Shown: one piece after another, positions 25,857 through 33,848 of the stretch
How the letters are laid out: each line of letters starts with the position of its first letter
Numbering within the stretch: the stretch's first letter is position 1
Assembly: GCF_001043915.1 (NCBI RefSeq)
Contig: NZ_LABX01000103.1
Span: forward strand, 1-64,000
Length of the DNA: 64,000 nucleotides
Origin: Methylobacterium aquaticum
GTDB taxonomy: Bacteria; Pseudomonadota; Alphaproteobacteria; Rhizobiales; Beijerinckiaceae
Direction of reading: 5' to 3'
The notes under the pieces: model-generated
Told to the model about the DNA's origin: nothing
Seen by the model: the letters and a program-made list of their open reading frames with translations, nothing else
Database searches by the model: none
Program-made: the position numbers and the translations under genes

Positions 25857-28800
25857 TCACTCCGCCGGCTGGTGCCGGGCCGCCTCCCCCTCCGGCGGGT
25901 GGGCCGTGCGGCGGCCGCGGCGGAGCGACAGGACGAGGCGGGTCGCACCGGTGCCGAGGCGGTCCATGTAGAGGTAGAGCACCGGCGTGATGAACAGGGT
26001 GAGGAGCTGCGAGACCAGGAGCCCGCCCACCACCGCAACGCCGAGGGGCTGGCGCAGCTCGGCGCTGGCGCCGTGGCCGATGGCGATCGGCAGGGTGCCC
26101 ATCACGGCCGCCGCCGTGGTCATCATGATCGGGCGGAAGCGCAAAGAGCAGGCTTCGCGGATCGCCGCCGCCGGGCTCCAGCCCTGCTCGCGCTGGAGCA
26201 CCAGGGCGACGTCGATCATCATGATGGCGTTCTTCTTCACGATGCCGATCAGCATCAAGACGCCGATGATCGCGATCACCGAGAGGTCCATCCCGTAGAG
26301 CTGGAGCGCGCCGAGCGCCCCGATCGCCGCCGCCGGCAGCCCGGTCAGGATGGTGAGCGGGTGGATGAAGCTCTCGTAGAGGATGCCGAGCACGAGGTAG
26401 ATGGTGATGACGGCGGCGGCCAGCAGCAGCCCCTGGTTCGCCAGCGCGTCCTGGAACACCTGGGCGGTGCCGGCGAACGTCGTCGTGATGGTGCCCGGCA
26501 CCCCGAGCGAGTCCTTGATCGCGGCGATGCGGTTGACCGCCTGGCCGAGGGCGACGCCGGGGGCGAGGTCGAACGAGATCGTCACCGCCGGCAGGAGCCC
26601 GAGCTGGTTGACCGAGAGCGGGCCCGGCACCCGGGTGACGCTCGCCACCGCCGAGAGCGGGACGAGCTTGCCGTTCGCGGCGCGCAGGCGGATCTCGTCG
26701 AGCCGGTCGGCGGTCCAGTTCAGGCGCGGGTCGAACTCGGTGATCACCTGGTAGCTGTCGGCGGTGCCGTAGATGGTCGAGATCTGGCGGGTGCCGAAGC
26801 CGGTATAGAGGGTCTGGCGGATCTGGTCGGAGGTGATGCCGAGCGCCTGCGCCTTGTCGGTGTCGACCGTGACCTTGGCCTGGAGCGCGGCGTTCTGGAG
26901 GTCGCTGGTGACGCCCGTGAAGGTGGCGCGGTCCTTCGCCAAGGCTTCGGTCAACCGCTCGGACCAGCGCTCCAGCTCGGGCCGGTTCAGCCCCTGCACC
27001 ACGTATTGGTACTGGCTCTTCGACTGGCGCCCGCCGAGGCGCAGGTTCTGCACCGGGGTGATGAAGGACGTGAGGCCCGGCACCGCGGCGAGGTCCCGGC
27101 GCAGCTCCGCGATGGTGCGGGCGAGCGGCGGACGCAGCTCCCGGTCCTTGAGTTCGACGAAGAACGAGCCCTGGTTGAGGGTGCCGGAGAAGCCGTTCGA
27201 GCCCGCCCGGCTCACCACGTGGGCCACCGCCGGATGGCGGGCGAGGATCACCTCGGCCTCGTGCTGGAGCGCGGTCATCGCGTCGAAGGACACGTCCTGG
27301 CCCGCCTCCGTGGCGATCTGGAGCTGGCCGATATCCTCCGAGGGGAAGAAGCCCTTCGGGATGACGACGAACATCCAGGCGGTGAGCGCCACGCTGGCGA
27401 AGAACACCAGCAGCACCGCGAAGGGCCAGCGCAGGCAGAGGTCGACGCCGCGCTCGTAAGCGCCTTGCATCCGGGAAAAGCTGCGCTCGAACAGGTTCTT
27501 CTTCTGCCCATGCCCGGCGGCATCGGCCGGCAGGCGGGCGGCGAGCATCGGGGTGAGCGTCAGCGAGATCACCGCCGAGGCGACGATGGCGATCGTCACC
27601 ACGATGGCGAATTCGTTGAAGATCCGTCCGACGACCCCGCCCATCAGCAGGACCGGAATGAACACCGCGACGAGCGAGATGGTGATCGACAGGATGGTGA
27701 AGCCGATCTCGCCCGCGCCCTTCAGCGCCGCCTCGAACGGCTTCATCCCCTCCTCGACGTGCCGGACGATGTTCTCCAGCATCACGATCGCGTCGTCGAC
27801 GACGAGGCCGACCGCCAGGGTGAGGCCGAGCAGCGAGATGTTGTCGATCGAATAGCCGAGCAGGTACATCGCCCCGAAGGTCGCGATGATCGAGATCGGC
27901 ACCGCGACCGAGGGGATCAGCGTCGCGGCGAGCCGGCCGAGGAACAGGTAGATCACCGCGACGACGAGCACGATGGTGAGCACCAGCGTGAACTGCACGT
28001 CGTGCACCGCCTCGCGGATCGAGAGCGAGCGGTCGTTGACGACGGCGATGCTGCCGCTCGCGCCCAGCTGTTCCTGGAACTTCGGCAGCATGGCCCGCAC
28101 CCGGTCGACCACGTCGACCGTGTTGGCGTCGGGCTGGCGCTGGACGGCGAGCACCAGGCCGCGGGTGCCGTCCTTCCACGAGGCGATGCGGTTGTTCTCG
28201 ACCGAATCGATGACGCGCGCGACCTCGCCGAGGCGCACCGGCCGGCCGTTGCGCAAAGCCACGATCACGTTGCGGAACCCGTCGGCGTTCATCAGCTGGG
28301 TGTTGGTCTGGATGGTGAGGTTCTGCCCCCTGCCCTCGACCACGCCGACCGGCGTCGAGGTGTTGGCGTTCTGGATCGCCGCCTGCACCTCGTCGACGCC
28401 GATGCCGCGGGCGGCGAGCACGTTGGGATCGAGCTGGACCCGCACCGCGAATTTCTGGCTGCCATAGACCAGCACTTGGCCCACACCCGTGATGGTCGAG
28501 AGCGAGGGCGAGATCACCGTCTGGGCGAAGGCGTCGAGCGTCGGCAGCGGCGTCGTCTCGCTCGACAGAGCGAGCAGGATCACCGGCGCGTCGGCGGGGT
28601 TGAGCTTGCGGAAGCTCGGCGGGATGGTCAGCTCGACCGGCAGCCGGCGTAAGGTCCGGGTGATCGCCGCCTGCACGTCGGCGGCGGCCTGGTCGATGTT
28701 GCGCGACAGCTCGAACTCGACGGTGATCGAGGTGAAGCCCTGGTAGTTCGTCGCCGAGATCGTGGCGATCGACGGGATGGTGGAGAATTCCTTGATCAGC

Positions 28801-28997
28801 GGCGTCGCCACGGACGCCGCCATCGAGTCCGGCGAGGCGCCGGGCAGCTGCGCGGTGACCGAGATGGTCGGGAAATCCACGGTCGGCAGGGCCGCCACCG
28901 GCAGGAAGCGGTAGGCGAACAGCCCCGACAGCGTCAGGGCGATCGACAGCAGGATCGTGGCGACGGGCCGGCGGATGAACGGGGCCGAGAGGTTCAT
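25857..28997 (-). CDS. RND multidrug efflux permease (MdtB/MdtC type)
   Basis: The inner-membrane proton antiporter of a tripartite efflux pump, 1046 residues. It begins MNLSAPFIRRPVATILLSIALTL. It has 12 membrane segments with two large periplasmic loops. The proton-relay residues are visible: the Asp pair in LAVGLVVDDAIVMLENIVRH and the Lys in GIVKKNAIMMIDVAL. The early pattern VAALPTVDFPTISVTAQLPGASPDSMAASVATPLI is of MdtB/MdtC type. It starts 4 bp after the membrane fusion gene. No outer-membrane factor gene follows, so an OprM/TolC homologue elsewhere must complete the pump. Confidence 0.93.
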   Translation of the reverse strand: MNLSAPFIRRPVATILLSIALTLSGLFAYRFLPVAALPTVDFPTISVTAQLPGASPDSMAASVATPLIKEFSTIPSIATISATNYQGFTSITVEFELSRNIDQAAADVQAAITRTLRRLPVELTIPPSFRKLNPADAPVILLALSSETTPLPTLDAFAQTVISPSLSTITGVGQVLVYGSQKFAVRVQLDPNVLAARGIGVDEVQAAIQNANTSTPVGVVEGRGQNLTIQTNTQLMNADGFRNVIVALRNGRPVRLGEVARVIDSVENNRIASWKDGTRGLVLAVQRQPDANTVDVVDRVRAMLPKFQEQLGASGSIAVVNDRSLSIREAVHDVQFTLVLTIVLVVAVIYLFLGRLAATLIPSVAVPISIIATFGAMYLLGYSIDNISLLGLTLAVGLVVDDAIVMLENIVRHVEEGMKPFEAALKGAGEIGFTILSITISLVAVFIPVLLMGGVVGRIFNEFAIVVTIAIVASAVISLTLTPMLAARLPADAAGHGQKKNLFERSFSRMQGAYERGVDLCLRWPFAVLLVFFASVALTAWMFVVIPKGFFPSEDIGQLQIATEAGQDVSFDAMTALQHEAEVILARHPAVAHVVSRAGSNGFSGTLNQGSFFVELKDRELRPPLARTIAELRRDLAAVPGLTSFITPVQNLRLGGRQSKSQYQYVVQGLNRPELERWSERLTEALAKDRATFTGVTSDLQNAALQAKVTVDTDKAQALGITSDQIRQTLYTGFGTRQISTIYGTADSYQVITEFDPRLNWTADRLDEIRLRAANGKLVPLSAVASVTRVPGPLSVNQLGLLPAVTISFDLAPGVALGQAVNRIAAIKDSLGVPGTITTTFAGTAQVFQDALANQGLLLAAAVITIYLVLGILYESFIHPLTILTGLPAAAIGALGALQLYGMDLSVIAIIGVLMLIGIVKKNAIMMIDVALVLQREQGWSPAAAIREACSLRFRPIMMTTAAAVMGTLPIAIGHGASAELRQPLGVAVVGGLLVSQLLTLFITPVLYLYMDRLGTGATRLVLSLRRGRRTAHPPEGEAARHQPAE

Positions 28998-29001
28998 CGG
29001 A

Positions 29002-30264
29002 CTACTCGATCCGGGTCGGGGCGCCGGCGGCAGCCTGCGCCTCGGTCGCGTCCTGCGGCCGTTCGGTGACGGGCAGGCCGGCGCGGACCCGGAACTGGCC
29101 CTCGACCACCACCCGCTCGCCGGGCTTCAGCCCCAGGCTCAGGGCGGCGCGGCCGTCGCGGGAGGTGATCACCTCGACAGTGCGGCGCTCGGCCGTGCGG
29201 TCGGGCCGCACCACCCAGACGAAGCTGCCCTCCTGCCCGGGTTGCACCGCCGCCTGCGGCACCGTCACGGTGCCGGGCCGCCGGCCGAGATCGACCTCGA
29301 TCCGCACGTACTGGCCGGGCCAGAGCCGGTCGTCCTCGTTGGGGAACAGGGCCCAGGCGGTGACGGTGCCGGAGGCCTGATCGACGCTCGAATCGACGAA
29401 GGAGAGCCGCCCGACCGCCAGCACCGCCTCGCCGCCGCTTGGATAGACCCGGACCGGCGCGGTGCCGGGACGGCCGAGAGCCGCCCGCAGCCCGTCGAGG
29501 TCGCGCTCGGGCAGCGAGAAGGTGGCGCGCAAGGGGCGCATCTGCGTGATCGTGACGAGGCCGGTCCCGGCGGATTCGTTGCCCTTGACGAGGTTGCCGG
29601 TGGTGACCAGCACCCGCCCGAGGCGGCCGGCGATCGGCGCCCGCACGGTGGTGTAGTCGAGCCGGACCGTGTCGGCCTCGATCGCGGCCAACGACGCCGC
29701 GACGTTCGCCGCCGCCACCTTGGCCTCGGCGGAGGCGATGTCGAACTGCGCCTGCGAGGCGGAGTTGCGCGACAGCAATTCGCCGACGCGGCGGACGTCG
29801 TTCTGGGTGCGGACCTGGGTCGCTTGGTCGCGGGCCAAAGCCGCCTCGTCGCGGGCGATCTGGGCCCGGATCTCGCGGTCGTCGAGGCGGTAGAGCACGT
29901 CGCCGGCCTTCACCACCTGGCCGTCGCGGGCGAGCTGCTCGACGATGACCCCGTCGATGCGCGGACGCACGATCACGCTCGCCATCGGCTCGACCCAGCC
30001 CACCGCCGAGCGGGTGAGCGCGAGGTCGGTGACGCCCGCCGCCACCGTGGTGACGACCGGACGGGACGCGGCGGGGTTCGGCGGCGGCGGGGCCGGCGGG
30101 GCATAGGCCACCGGCAGGTGCTCCGGCAGGTGCCGGGCGAGATCGGCCGGCAGCGCGCCCCGGGCCGTGCTCCAGGCGGCGCGGGTGTCGCCGCCATGGC
30201 GTTGCACGAGCCAGCCCGCCCCGCCCGCAACGAGCGCCAGGAGGACGAGGACGAGGCGGATCAT
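29002..30264 (-). CDS. Efflux RND transporter periplasmic adaptor (membrane fusion protein)
   Basis: A 420-residue adaptor linking the RND permease to the outer-membrane channel. An N-terminal anchor (MIRLVLVLLALVAGGAGWLV) is followed by a Pro-rich stretch. The lipoyl half-motifs are ASVIVRPRIDGVIVEQLARDGQVVKAGDVLYRLDDR and DYTTVRAPIAGRLGRVLVTTGNLV. An alpha hairpin of about 60 residues separates them (ARDEAALARDQATQVRTQNDVRRVGELL). The C-terminal beta-barrel reads AAVQPGQEGSFVWVVRPDRTAERRTVEV. The ATG overlaps the TetR stop (ATGA), so it is coupled to its regulator. Confidence 0.9.
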   Translation of the reverse strand: MIRLVLVLLALVAGGAGWLVQRHGGDTRAAWSTARGALPADLARHLPEHLPVAYAPPAPPPPNPAASRPVVTTVAAGVTDLALTRSAVGWVEPMASVIVRPRIDGVIVEQLARDGQVVKAGDVLYRLDDREIRAQIARDEAALARDQATQVRTQNDVRRVGELLSRNSASQAQFDIASAEAKVAAANVAASLAAIEADTVRLDYTTVRAPIAGRLGRVLVTTGNLVKGNESAGTGLVTITQMRPLRATFSLPERDLDGLRAALGRPGTAPVRVYPSGGEAVLAVGRLSFVDSSVDQASGTVTAWALFPNEDDRLWPGQYVRIEVDLGRRPGTVTVPQAAVQPGQEGSFVWVVRPDRTAERRTVEVITSRDGRAALSLGLKPGERVVVEGQFRVRAGLPVTERPQDATEAQAAAGAPTRIE

Positions 30265-30917
30265 CAGGGCGCTCCGTTGCGCGGCGCGGACGGCGCGCCG
30301 AGGCCGTTGAGGAAGAAATCGGCCACTGCGACTGACGCGGGCGGACGCCGGCCGGTGCCGTGCACCGCCATGCGGATGCCGCCGAGGATCATCAGCACCG
30401 CGAGGTCGATGTCGGGCACGTGCAGCTCGCCAGCCGTGACCCCGGCGCGCAGGAGGTCGGCCAGCGCATCGCGCAAGCCGTCGAAGCCCTCGCGCAGGAC
30501 CCGCCGGCTGCGCTCGCCGAACTCGGCGCCGCGCCCCTCGATGGCGGTCAGCGCCGGCGAGAGCGCGCCGATGCGCTCCAGCACCAGCCCGACCGCGGAG
30601 CGCAGCCGCGCGGCGGCGTCCGTCGCCGGAATCGCCGCGATCGCGTCCCGCAACTCCGCCAGCGTCCAGGCCAGGCCGTCGATGAACAGGGCTTCCTTGG
30701 TGGGGAAGTAGCGGTAGAGCGTGGGCTTGGCGACGCCGGCCGCCGCGGCGACCGCGTCCATGTGCACGGCCGCGTAGGGCAGGCCCGAGAACAGCTCCAT
30801 CCCGGCTTCGAGGATGCGGCGCCGCCGCCTGGGGTCGAGCAGCTTGCAGGCGACCGGCTGCGCGGCGGCGGCACGCGCGAGCCGGAGGCGATCGACGGGG
30901 TGGGCGGCGTCGCTCAT
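30264..30917 (-). CDS. TetR-family regulator of the RND efflux operon
   Basis: A 217-residue repressor-type regulator. The N-terminal helix-turn-helix is RRRILEAGMELFSGLPYAAVHMDAVAAAAGVAKPTLYRYFPTKEALF, preceded by about 30 Arg/Ala-rich residues. The C-terminal ligand domain ends with ADFFLNGLG. It is the first gene of the operon TetR - adaptor - RND permease. Just upstream (6 bp from its start) is a perfect palindromic operator, so it very probably represses its own operon and is released by pump substrates. Confidence 0.9.
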   Translation of the reverse strand: MSDAAHPVDRLRLARAAAAQPVACKLLDPRRRRRILEAGMELFSGLPYAAVHMDAVAAAAGVAKPTLYRYFPTKEALFIDGLAWTLAELRDAIAAIPATDAAARLRSAVGLVLERIGALSPALTAIEGRGAEFGERSRRVLREGFDGLRDALADLLRAGVTAGELHVPDIDLAVLMILGGIRMAVHGTGRRPPASVAVADFFLNGLGAPSAPRNGAP

Positions 30918-30922
30918 GAAGC

Positions 30923-30950
30923 CCTAACTGAACTGGCGGGTTCAGTTAGG
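30923..30950. promoter_or_regulatory. Palindromic operator of the TetR efflux operon
   Basis: CCTAACTGAAC (30923-30933) and GTTCAGTTAGG (30940-30950) are perfect 11-bp arms with a 6-bp centre (TGGCGG). It is placed directly in front of the tetR start, where binding would block transcription. It is less GC-rich than its surroundings. Confidence 0.8.
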
Positions 30951-31344
30951 GGTGCGGCGCATCGCGCTGGCAAGCTGAGGTTTCTGCGACACGAAGGCGC
31001 AATAGGAGCGAAACGGGAATGGCCGGTTCCGGCACATCCTGGGGATGTGCTGTCGGCATCTTGCAACGGGCAGCCTGGTCGTGGATCGACACGCAGCCAG
31101 GCTCGATCGATCGAATCGATCGGGCGGCGGTCTCTCTGCAATCGAGCGTATGATTGAAATCGATACTGGTCGGTCGGCTGGCGGGTCATCGCATGGGCGA
31201 GAGCATCGGCTCTGGACGTGGCCCCGACCGTGCCTCGGGATGGTGGGGGGCGTCGAGGCGCCGCCGCAGGTCCTCGTCGCGTGCGCCCTCGGCCTGATCA
31301 GAGGCCGAGAGCGCAGACGTGAGACAATCGAGACCGGCCGAGGG
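30951..31344. other. Intergenic, no gene recognised
   Basis: About 390 bases between the efflux operon start and the 3' end of the DUF4337-like gene. It contains a CGATCGATCGAATCGATCG stretch (about 31104) and the hairpin CTCGGCCT-GATCAG-AGGCCGAG near 31289-31310, which could be a weak terminator for the DUF4337-like gene. No gene seen. Confidence 0.4.
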
Positions 31345-31896
31345 TCACACCAGATGGATGGCGTGCGGCGCGAACAGCCCGATCGCCAGCATGGCGATCC
31401 CCGCGACGCCCAAAGCCCCGCCCGCGAAGGCGAGCGCCGCGATGCCGGTGATGACCTGGGCGGAGGCGAGCACGATGCCAATCTGGAAGGCAGCCGAGCC
31501 GATTTCGTAATGATGGTAGCGCTCGAGCGCGAGGTCGCGCTTCTCCTCGGCCTTCTTGGCCTTGGCGGCGAGTTCCTTGCGGCCGTCGCCCGAGGACGGG
31601 TCGGAGTCCCAGCGCGCCATGGTCTTGGCCCAGTCCTCGACCTGCTTCTTCACCGCTTCCGGGGAGGCGCCGGGATCGAGGGCGATCTGCTCCCCGGCGG
31701 TCTTCAGGATCGTGGTGCGGATCGTGCGGGCCTGGAAATAGGCCCAGAGATTCGAGGATTCGACGTTGGCGCTCAGCGCCTCGGTCTGCGCGCTCTTCGC
31801 CAGGGTCTCGCCGAGGGCGAGGAACAGAGCCAGAACCGAGATCAGCAGCGCAACCTTCTTGTTGGAGCTGTCGACCGCTCCGTGACCACCCGACAT
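31345..31896 (-). CDS. DUF4337-like membrane protein
   Basis: A 183-residue protein of unknown function. One N-terminal membrane helix (KKVALLISVLALFLALGETLA, about 13-33) is followed by a cytoplasmic or periplasmic part with SANVESSNLWAYFQARTIRTTILKTAGEQ, a charged coiled coil (AAKAKKAEEKRDLALERYHHYE), and two C-terminal helices (FQIGIVLASAQVITGIAALAFAGG, LGVAGIAMLAIGLFAP). This layout fits the DUF4337 family. The ATG at 31896 has GAGGGGAGA in front of it. No operon partner is visible. Confidence 0.8.
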   Translation of the reverse strand: MSGGHGAVDSSNKKVALLISVLALFLALGETLAKSAQTEALSANVESSNLWAYFQARTIRTTILKTAGEQIALDPGASPEAVKKQVEDWAKTMARWDSDPSSGDGRKELAAKAKKAEEKRDLALERYHHYEIGSAAFQIGIVLASAQVITGIAALAFAGGALGVAGIAMLAIGLFAPHAIHLV

Positions 31897-32127
31897 CGTC
31901 GTCTCCCCTCTAGCGGCCATGACGGGCGCGCGCCGCGCCCAGACTGGCGAAACCCTGCGACAGGACGAAGAACAGCCGCACCGCGCCAGCGGCGAATCGG
32001 CGGCCCGGGCGTCTTCATAGCCGGGCCGTGGCGGCACGCCAGCCCCCCGCTTGCGGCCGTCGGCCGGACCGGGCAGGCCCTGGGCAGCGGCCCCGGGCAC
32101 GGGGCCGGCCCGGAGAGACGCCCCGCC

Positions 32128-32835
32128 ATGCCGCACGCCCGTTCCCTCGCCCGCTCCCTCGCGCCGCTCCTCGCGGTCCCTCTCGCCGCCCTCCCCGCCC
32201 GGGCCGCGGGGCCGGACTGGCCCGACACCTATCTCTCCCGCGTCGAGGCCGTGGCGGTGGTGCAGAGCCTCAACGCCGCCCTGCTGGCGAGCCGCAGCGC
32301 CACCGCGACGCTCGAAGGCTGGTGCGCCGCCCACCACATGGCCGAGACGCCGCGCCTCGCCGCCCGGCTCGACCGGGGCGTCGACAAGCCGGCGAGCCCG
32401 GAGACCCGCAAGCGCCTCGCGGTCGGGCCGGACGAGCCCCTGCGCTACCGCCGGGTGCGGCTCGCCTGCGGCGACCATGTGCTGTCGGAGGCCGACAACT
32501 GGTACGTGCCCGCCCGCCTGACCCCGGAGATGAACCGCCTGCTGGAGACCACCGACACGCCGTTCGGCCGGGCGGTGGCGCCCCTCGGCACCACCCGCCA
32601 GACGGTCGGGTCCGAGCCGCTGTGGCAGCCCCTGCCCGAGGGCTGGGACCAGGCGGCGCCCCCGGCCCCGTCCTGCGGCAGCCTCGCCGTGCCCGAGCAC
32701 CTGTTCAGCCACCGCGCGGTGCTGTTCACGGCCGAGCGGCAGCCATTCTCGGAGGTGGTCGAGACCTATACCCGCGAGGTCCTGGACTTCCGCCGCGCAG
32801 CCCGCCCGGCCGACCCGGCCTGTCCGAAGCCCTGA
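32128..32835 (+). CDS. Secreted hypothetical protein, possible chorismate-lyase-like fold
   Basis: A 235-residue protein with signal peptide (MPHARSLARSLAPLLAVPLAALPARA). The mature part includes NAALLASRSATATLEGWCAAHHMAETPRLAARL, YRRVRLACGDHVLSEADNWYVPARLTPEMNRLLETTDTPFGRAVAPLGTTR and FSHRAVLFTAERQPFSEVVETYTREVL. The arrangement Asn-Trp-Tyr-x-P...LL...T-x-x-P-F-G...PLG resembles the UbiC (chorismate pyruvate-lyase) fold, but a secreted enzyme of that kind would be unusual, so I do not assign the function. GGAGAG lies before the ATG at 32128. Confidence 0.65.
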   Translation: MPHARSLARSLAPLLAVPLAALPARAAGPDWPDTYLSRVEAVAVVQSLNAALLASRSATATLEGWCAAHHMAETPRLAARLDRGVDKPASPETRKRLAVGPDEPLRYRRVRLACGDHVLSEADNWYVPARLTPEMNRLLETTDTPFGRAVAPLGTTRQTVGSEPLWQPLPEGWDQAAPPAPSCGSLAVPEHLFSHRAVLFTAERQPFSEVVETYTREVLDFRRAARPADPACPKP

Positions 32836-32877
32836 TCGCCGCGCCCGGCACGCCTCGTCCCGACGCCGAGCGTCGGT

Positions 32878-33219
32878 TCAGCGCGGCGCCAGCGCCGCGT
32901 CGAGCCCCGCGAGGTGGCGCGCCGCCGCCGCGGCCGCGTCGCGCTCGACGGCGCGGTAGCTGGCGACCAGCCGCTCGCCGAGCGGCGTCACCCGGGCGCC
33001 CCCGCCGCGGCGCCCCCCGGCCTGGCCCGCCACGACCGGCTCGGCGAAGGCTCGGTTCAGCTCGTCGACCAGCAGCCAGGCCCGGCGATACGACATCCCG
33101 AGCGCGCGACCTGCCGCCGAGATCGAGCCGTGGGCGGCGATGGCCTCGAGCAGGTGGATCTTGCCGGGCCCGACCCGGATCCCGGGGGCGAGGTCGATGC
33201 GGAGGCTGAGGGTGGGCAT
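32878..33219 (-). CDS. ModE-like winged-helix regulator lacking molybdate-binding domains
   Basis: A 113-residue protein equal to the N-terminal DNA-binding part of ModE: RIDLAPGIRVGPGKIHLLEAIAAHGSISAAGRALGMSYRRAWLLVDELNRAF, then GRRGGGARVTPLGERLVASYRAVE. The C-terminal MOP/TOBE domains that bind molybdate in E. coli ModE are absent, as in many alphaproteobacterial members. The ATG at 33219 is chosen; an upstream one at 33255 adds only a Pro-rich stretch. It is divergent from the DUF2946-like / TonB receptor genes, so it may control metal uptake through them (inference). Confidence 0.82.
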   Translation of the reverse strand: MPTLSLRIDLAPGIRVGPGKIHLLEAIAAHGSISAAGRALGMSYRRAWLLVDELNRAFAEPVVAGQAGGRRGGGARVTPLGERLVASYRAVERDAAAAAARHLAGLDAALAPR

Positions 33220-33320
33220 GGCGGGCCTCGGTGGCGGTCGCGCCGGGCACGACATCGGGATTCCTCTACCGCGCCCGGCGGCGCGCGCCACGGTCTTCGG
33301 CTCCGTGGTTCGACCCTCAG

Positions 33321-33355
33321 GCCGGCACCGGCCCTCCACCACGGCCGGTGCCGGC
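33321..33355. other. Strong 13-bp hairpin in the leader of the DUF2946-like/TonB genes
   Basis: GCCGGCACCGGCC (33321-33333) pairs perfectly with GGCCGGTGCCGGC (33343-33355), loop of 9 bases. No T-run follows. It lies about 78 bp upstream of the ATG at 33433, possibly in the leader RNA. I could not match it to a known riboswitch. Confidence 0.5.
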
Positions 33356-33432
33356 GACACAGGCTGGCGAAATCGGTGCGGGGCGCGGCCCGCCGCTTGA
33401 CCCGTGCCCAAGCGTGGCCTTACGCGAGAGCC

Positions 33433-33807
33433 ATGCCGAAGGAGAGGACAAGCCGACTCGCCTGCCGTGCGGTGATCGCCGTCGCCGCGCTGTACGCGCT
33501 CGTCCTTCAGGCTTTCCTCGCGGGTGCGCTGGTCACCGTCCAGCCGGGCCTGCCCCACATCCTTTGCGCGCCGGAGGCCGGCGCCGCGCCCGATGCCCCG
33601 GCCGGGACGCCGGCCGGTCACAGCCATCTCGATTGCTGCACGGCGGCCCACGGCGCAGGCGTCGTGACGGCGCCGCTTCCGGATTCCACGCTCGTCGCCT
33701 GGCCCATCCGCCGGAGCGTCGGCGTGACGTGGCGTCCTGAGGTCCCGGCCCCTGCCCGCGCCCCGCCCGGGGTCAGCGCCAGTGCCCGAGCGCCTCCCGT
33801 CCTCTGA
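33433..33807 (+). CDS. DUF2946-like secreted or membrane-anchored small protein
   Basis: A 124-residue protein. A hydrophobic segment near the N-terminus (RAVIAVAALYALVLQAFLAGAL, about 12-33) is followed by LCAPEAG...GHSHLDCCTAAHG, a His/Cys cluster that can bind metal, and a Pro/Ala-rich end. The family is of unknown function and often sits near TonB receptors or copper genes. It lies 41 bp upstream of the TonB receptor gene, same strand, so it is probably in one operon with it. Confidence 0.6.
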   Translation: MPKERTSRLACRAVIAVAALYALVLQAFLAGALVTVQPGLPHILCAPEAGAAPDAPAGTPAGHSHLDCCTAAHGAGVVTAPLPDSTLVAWPIRRSVGVTWRPEVPAPARAPPGVSASARAPPVL

Positions 33808-33848
33808 CCGATCGCCCGTCCCGGTCAGTCAGATGATGGATTCCAGCC

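Noticed and set aside
25872-28652. 926-residue open frame on the plus strand opposite the RND pump gene
   Set aside because: Low-complexity Arg/Gly/Asp-rich translation of the antisense strand; the RND permease is unmistakable.
33249-33432. Possible riboswitch (cobalamin type) before the DUF2946-like/TonB genes
   Set aside because: There is a strong hairpin, but I could not find the conserved boxes of the cobalamin or TPP riboswitch.
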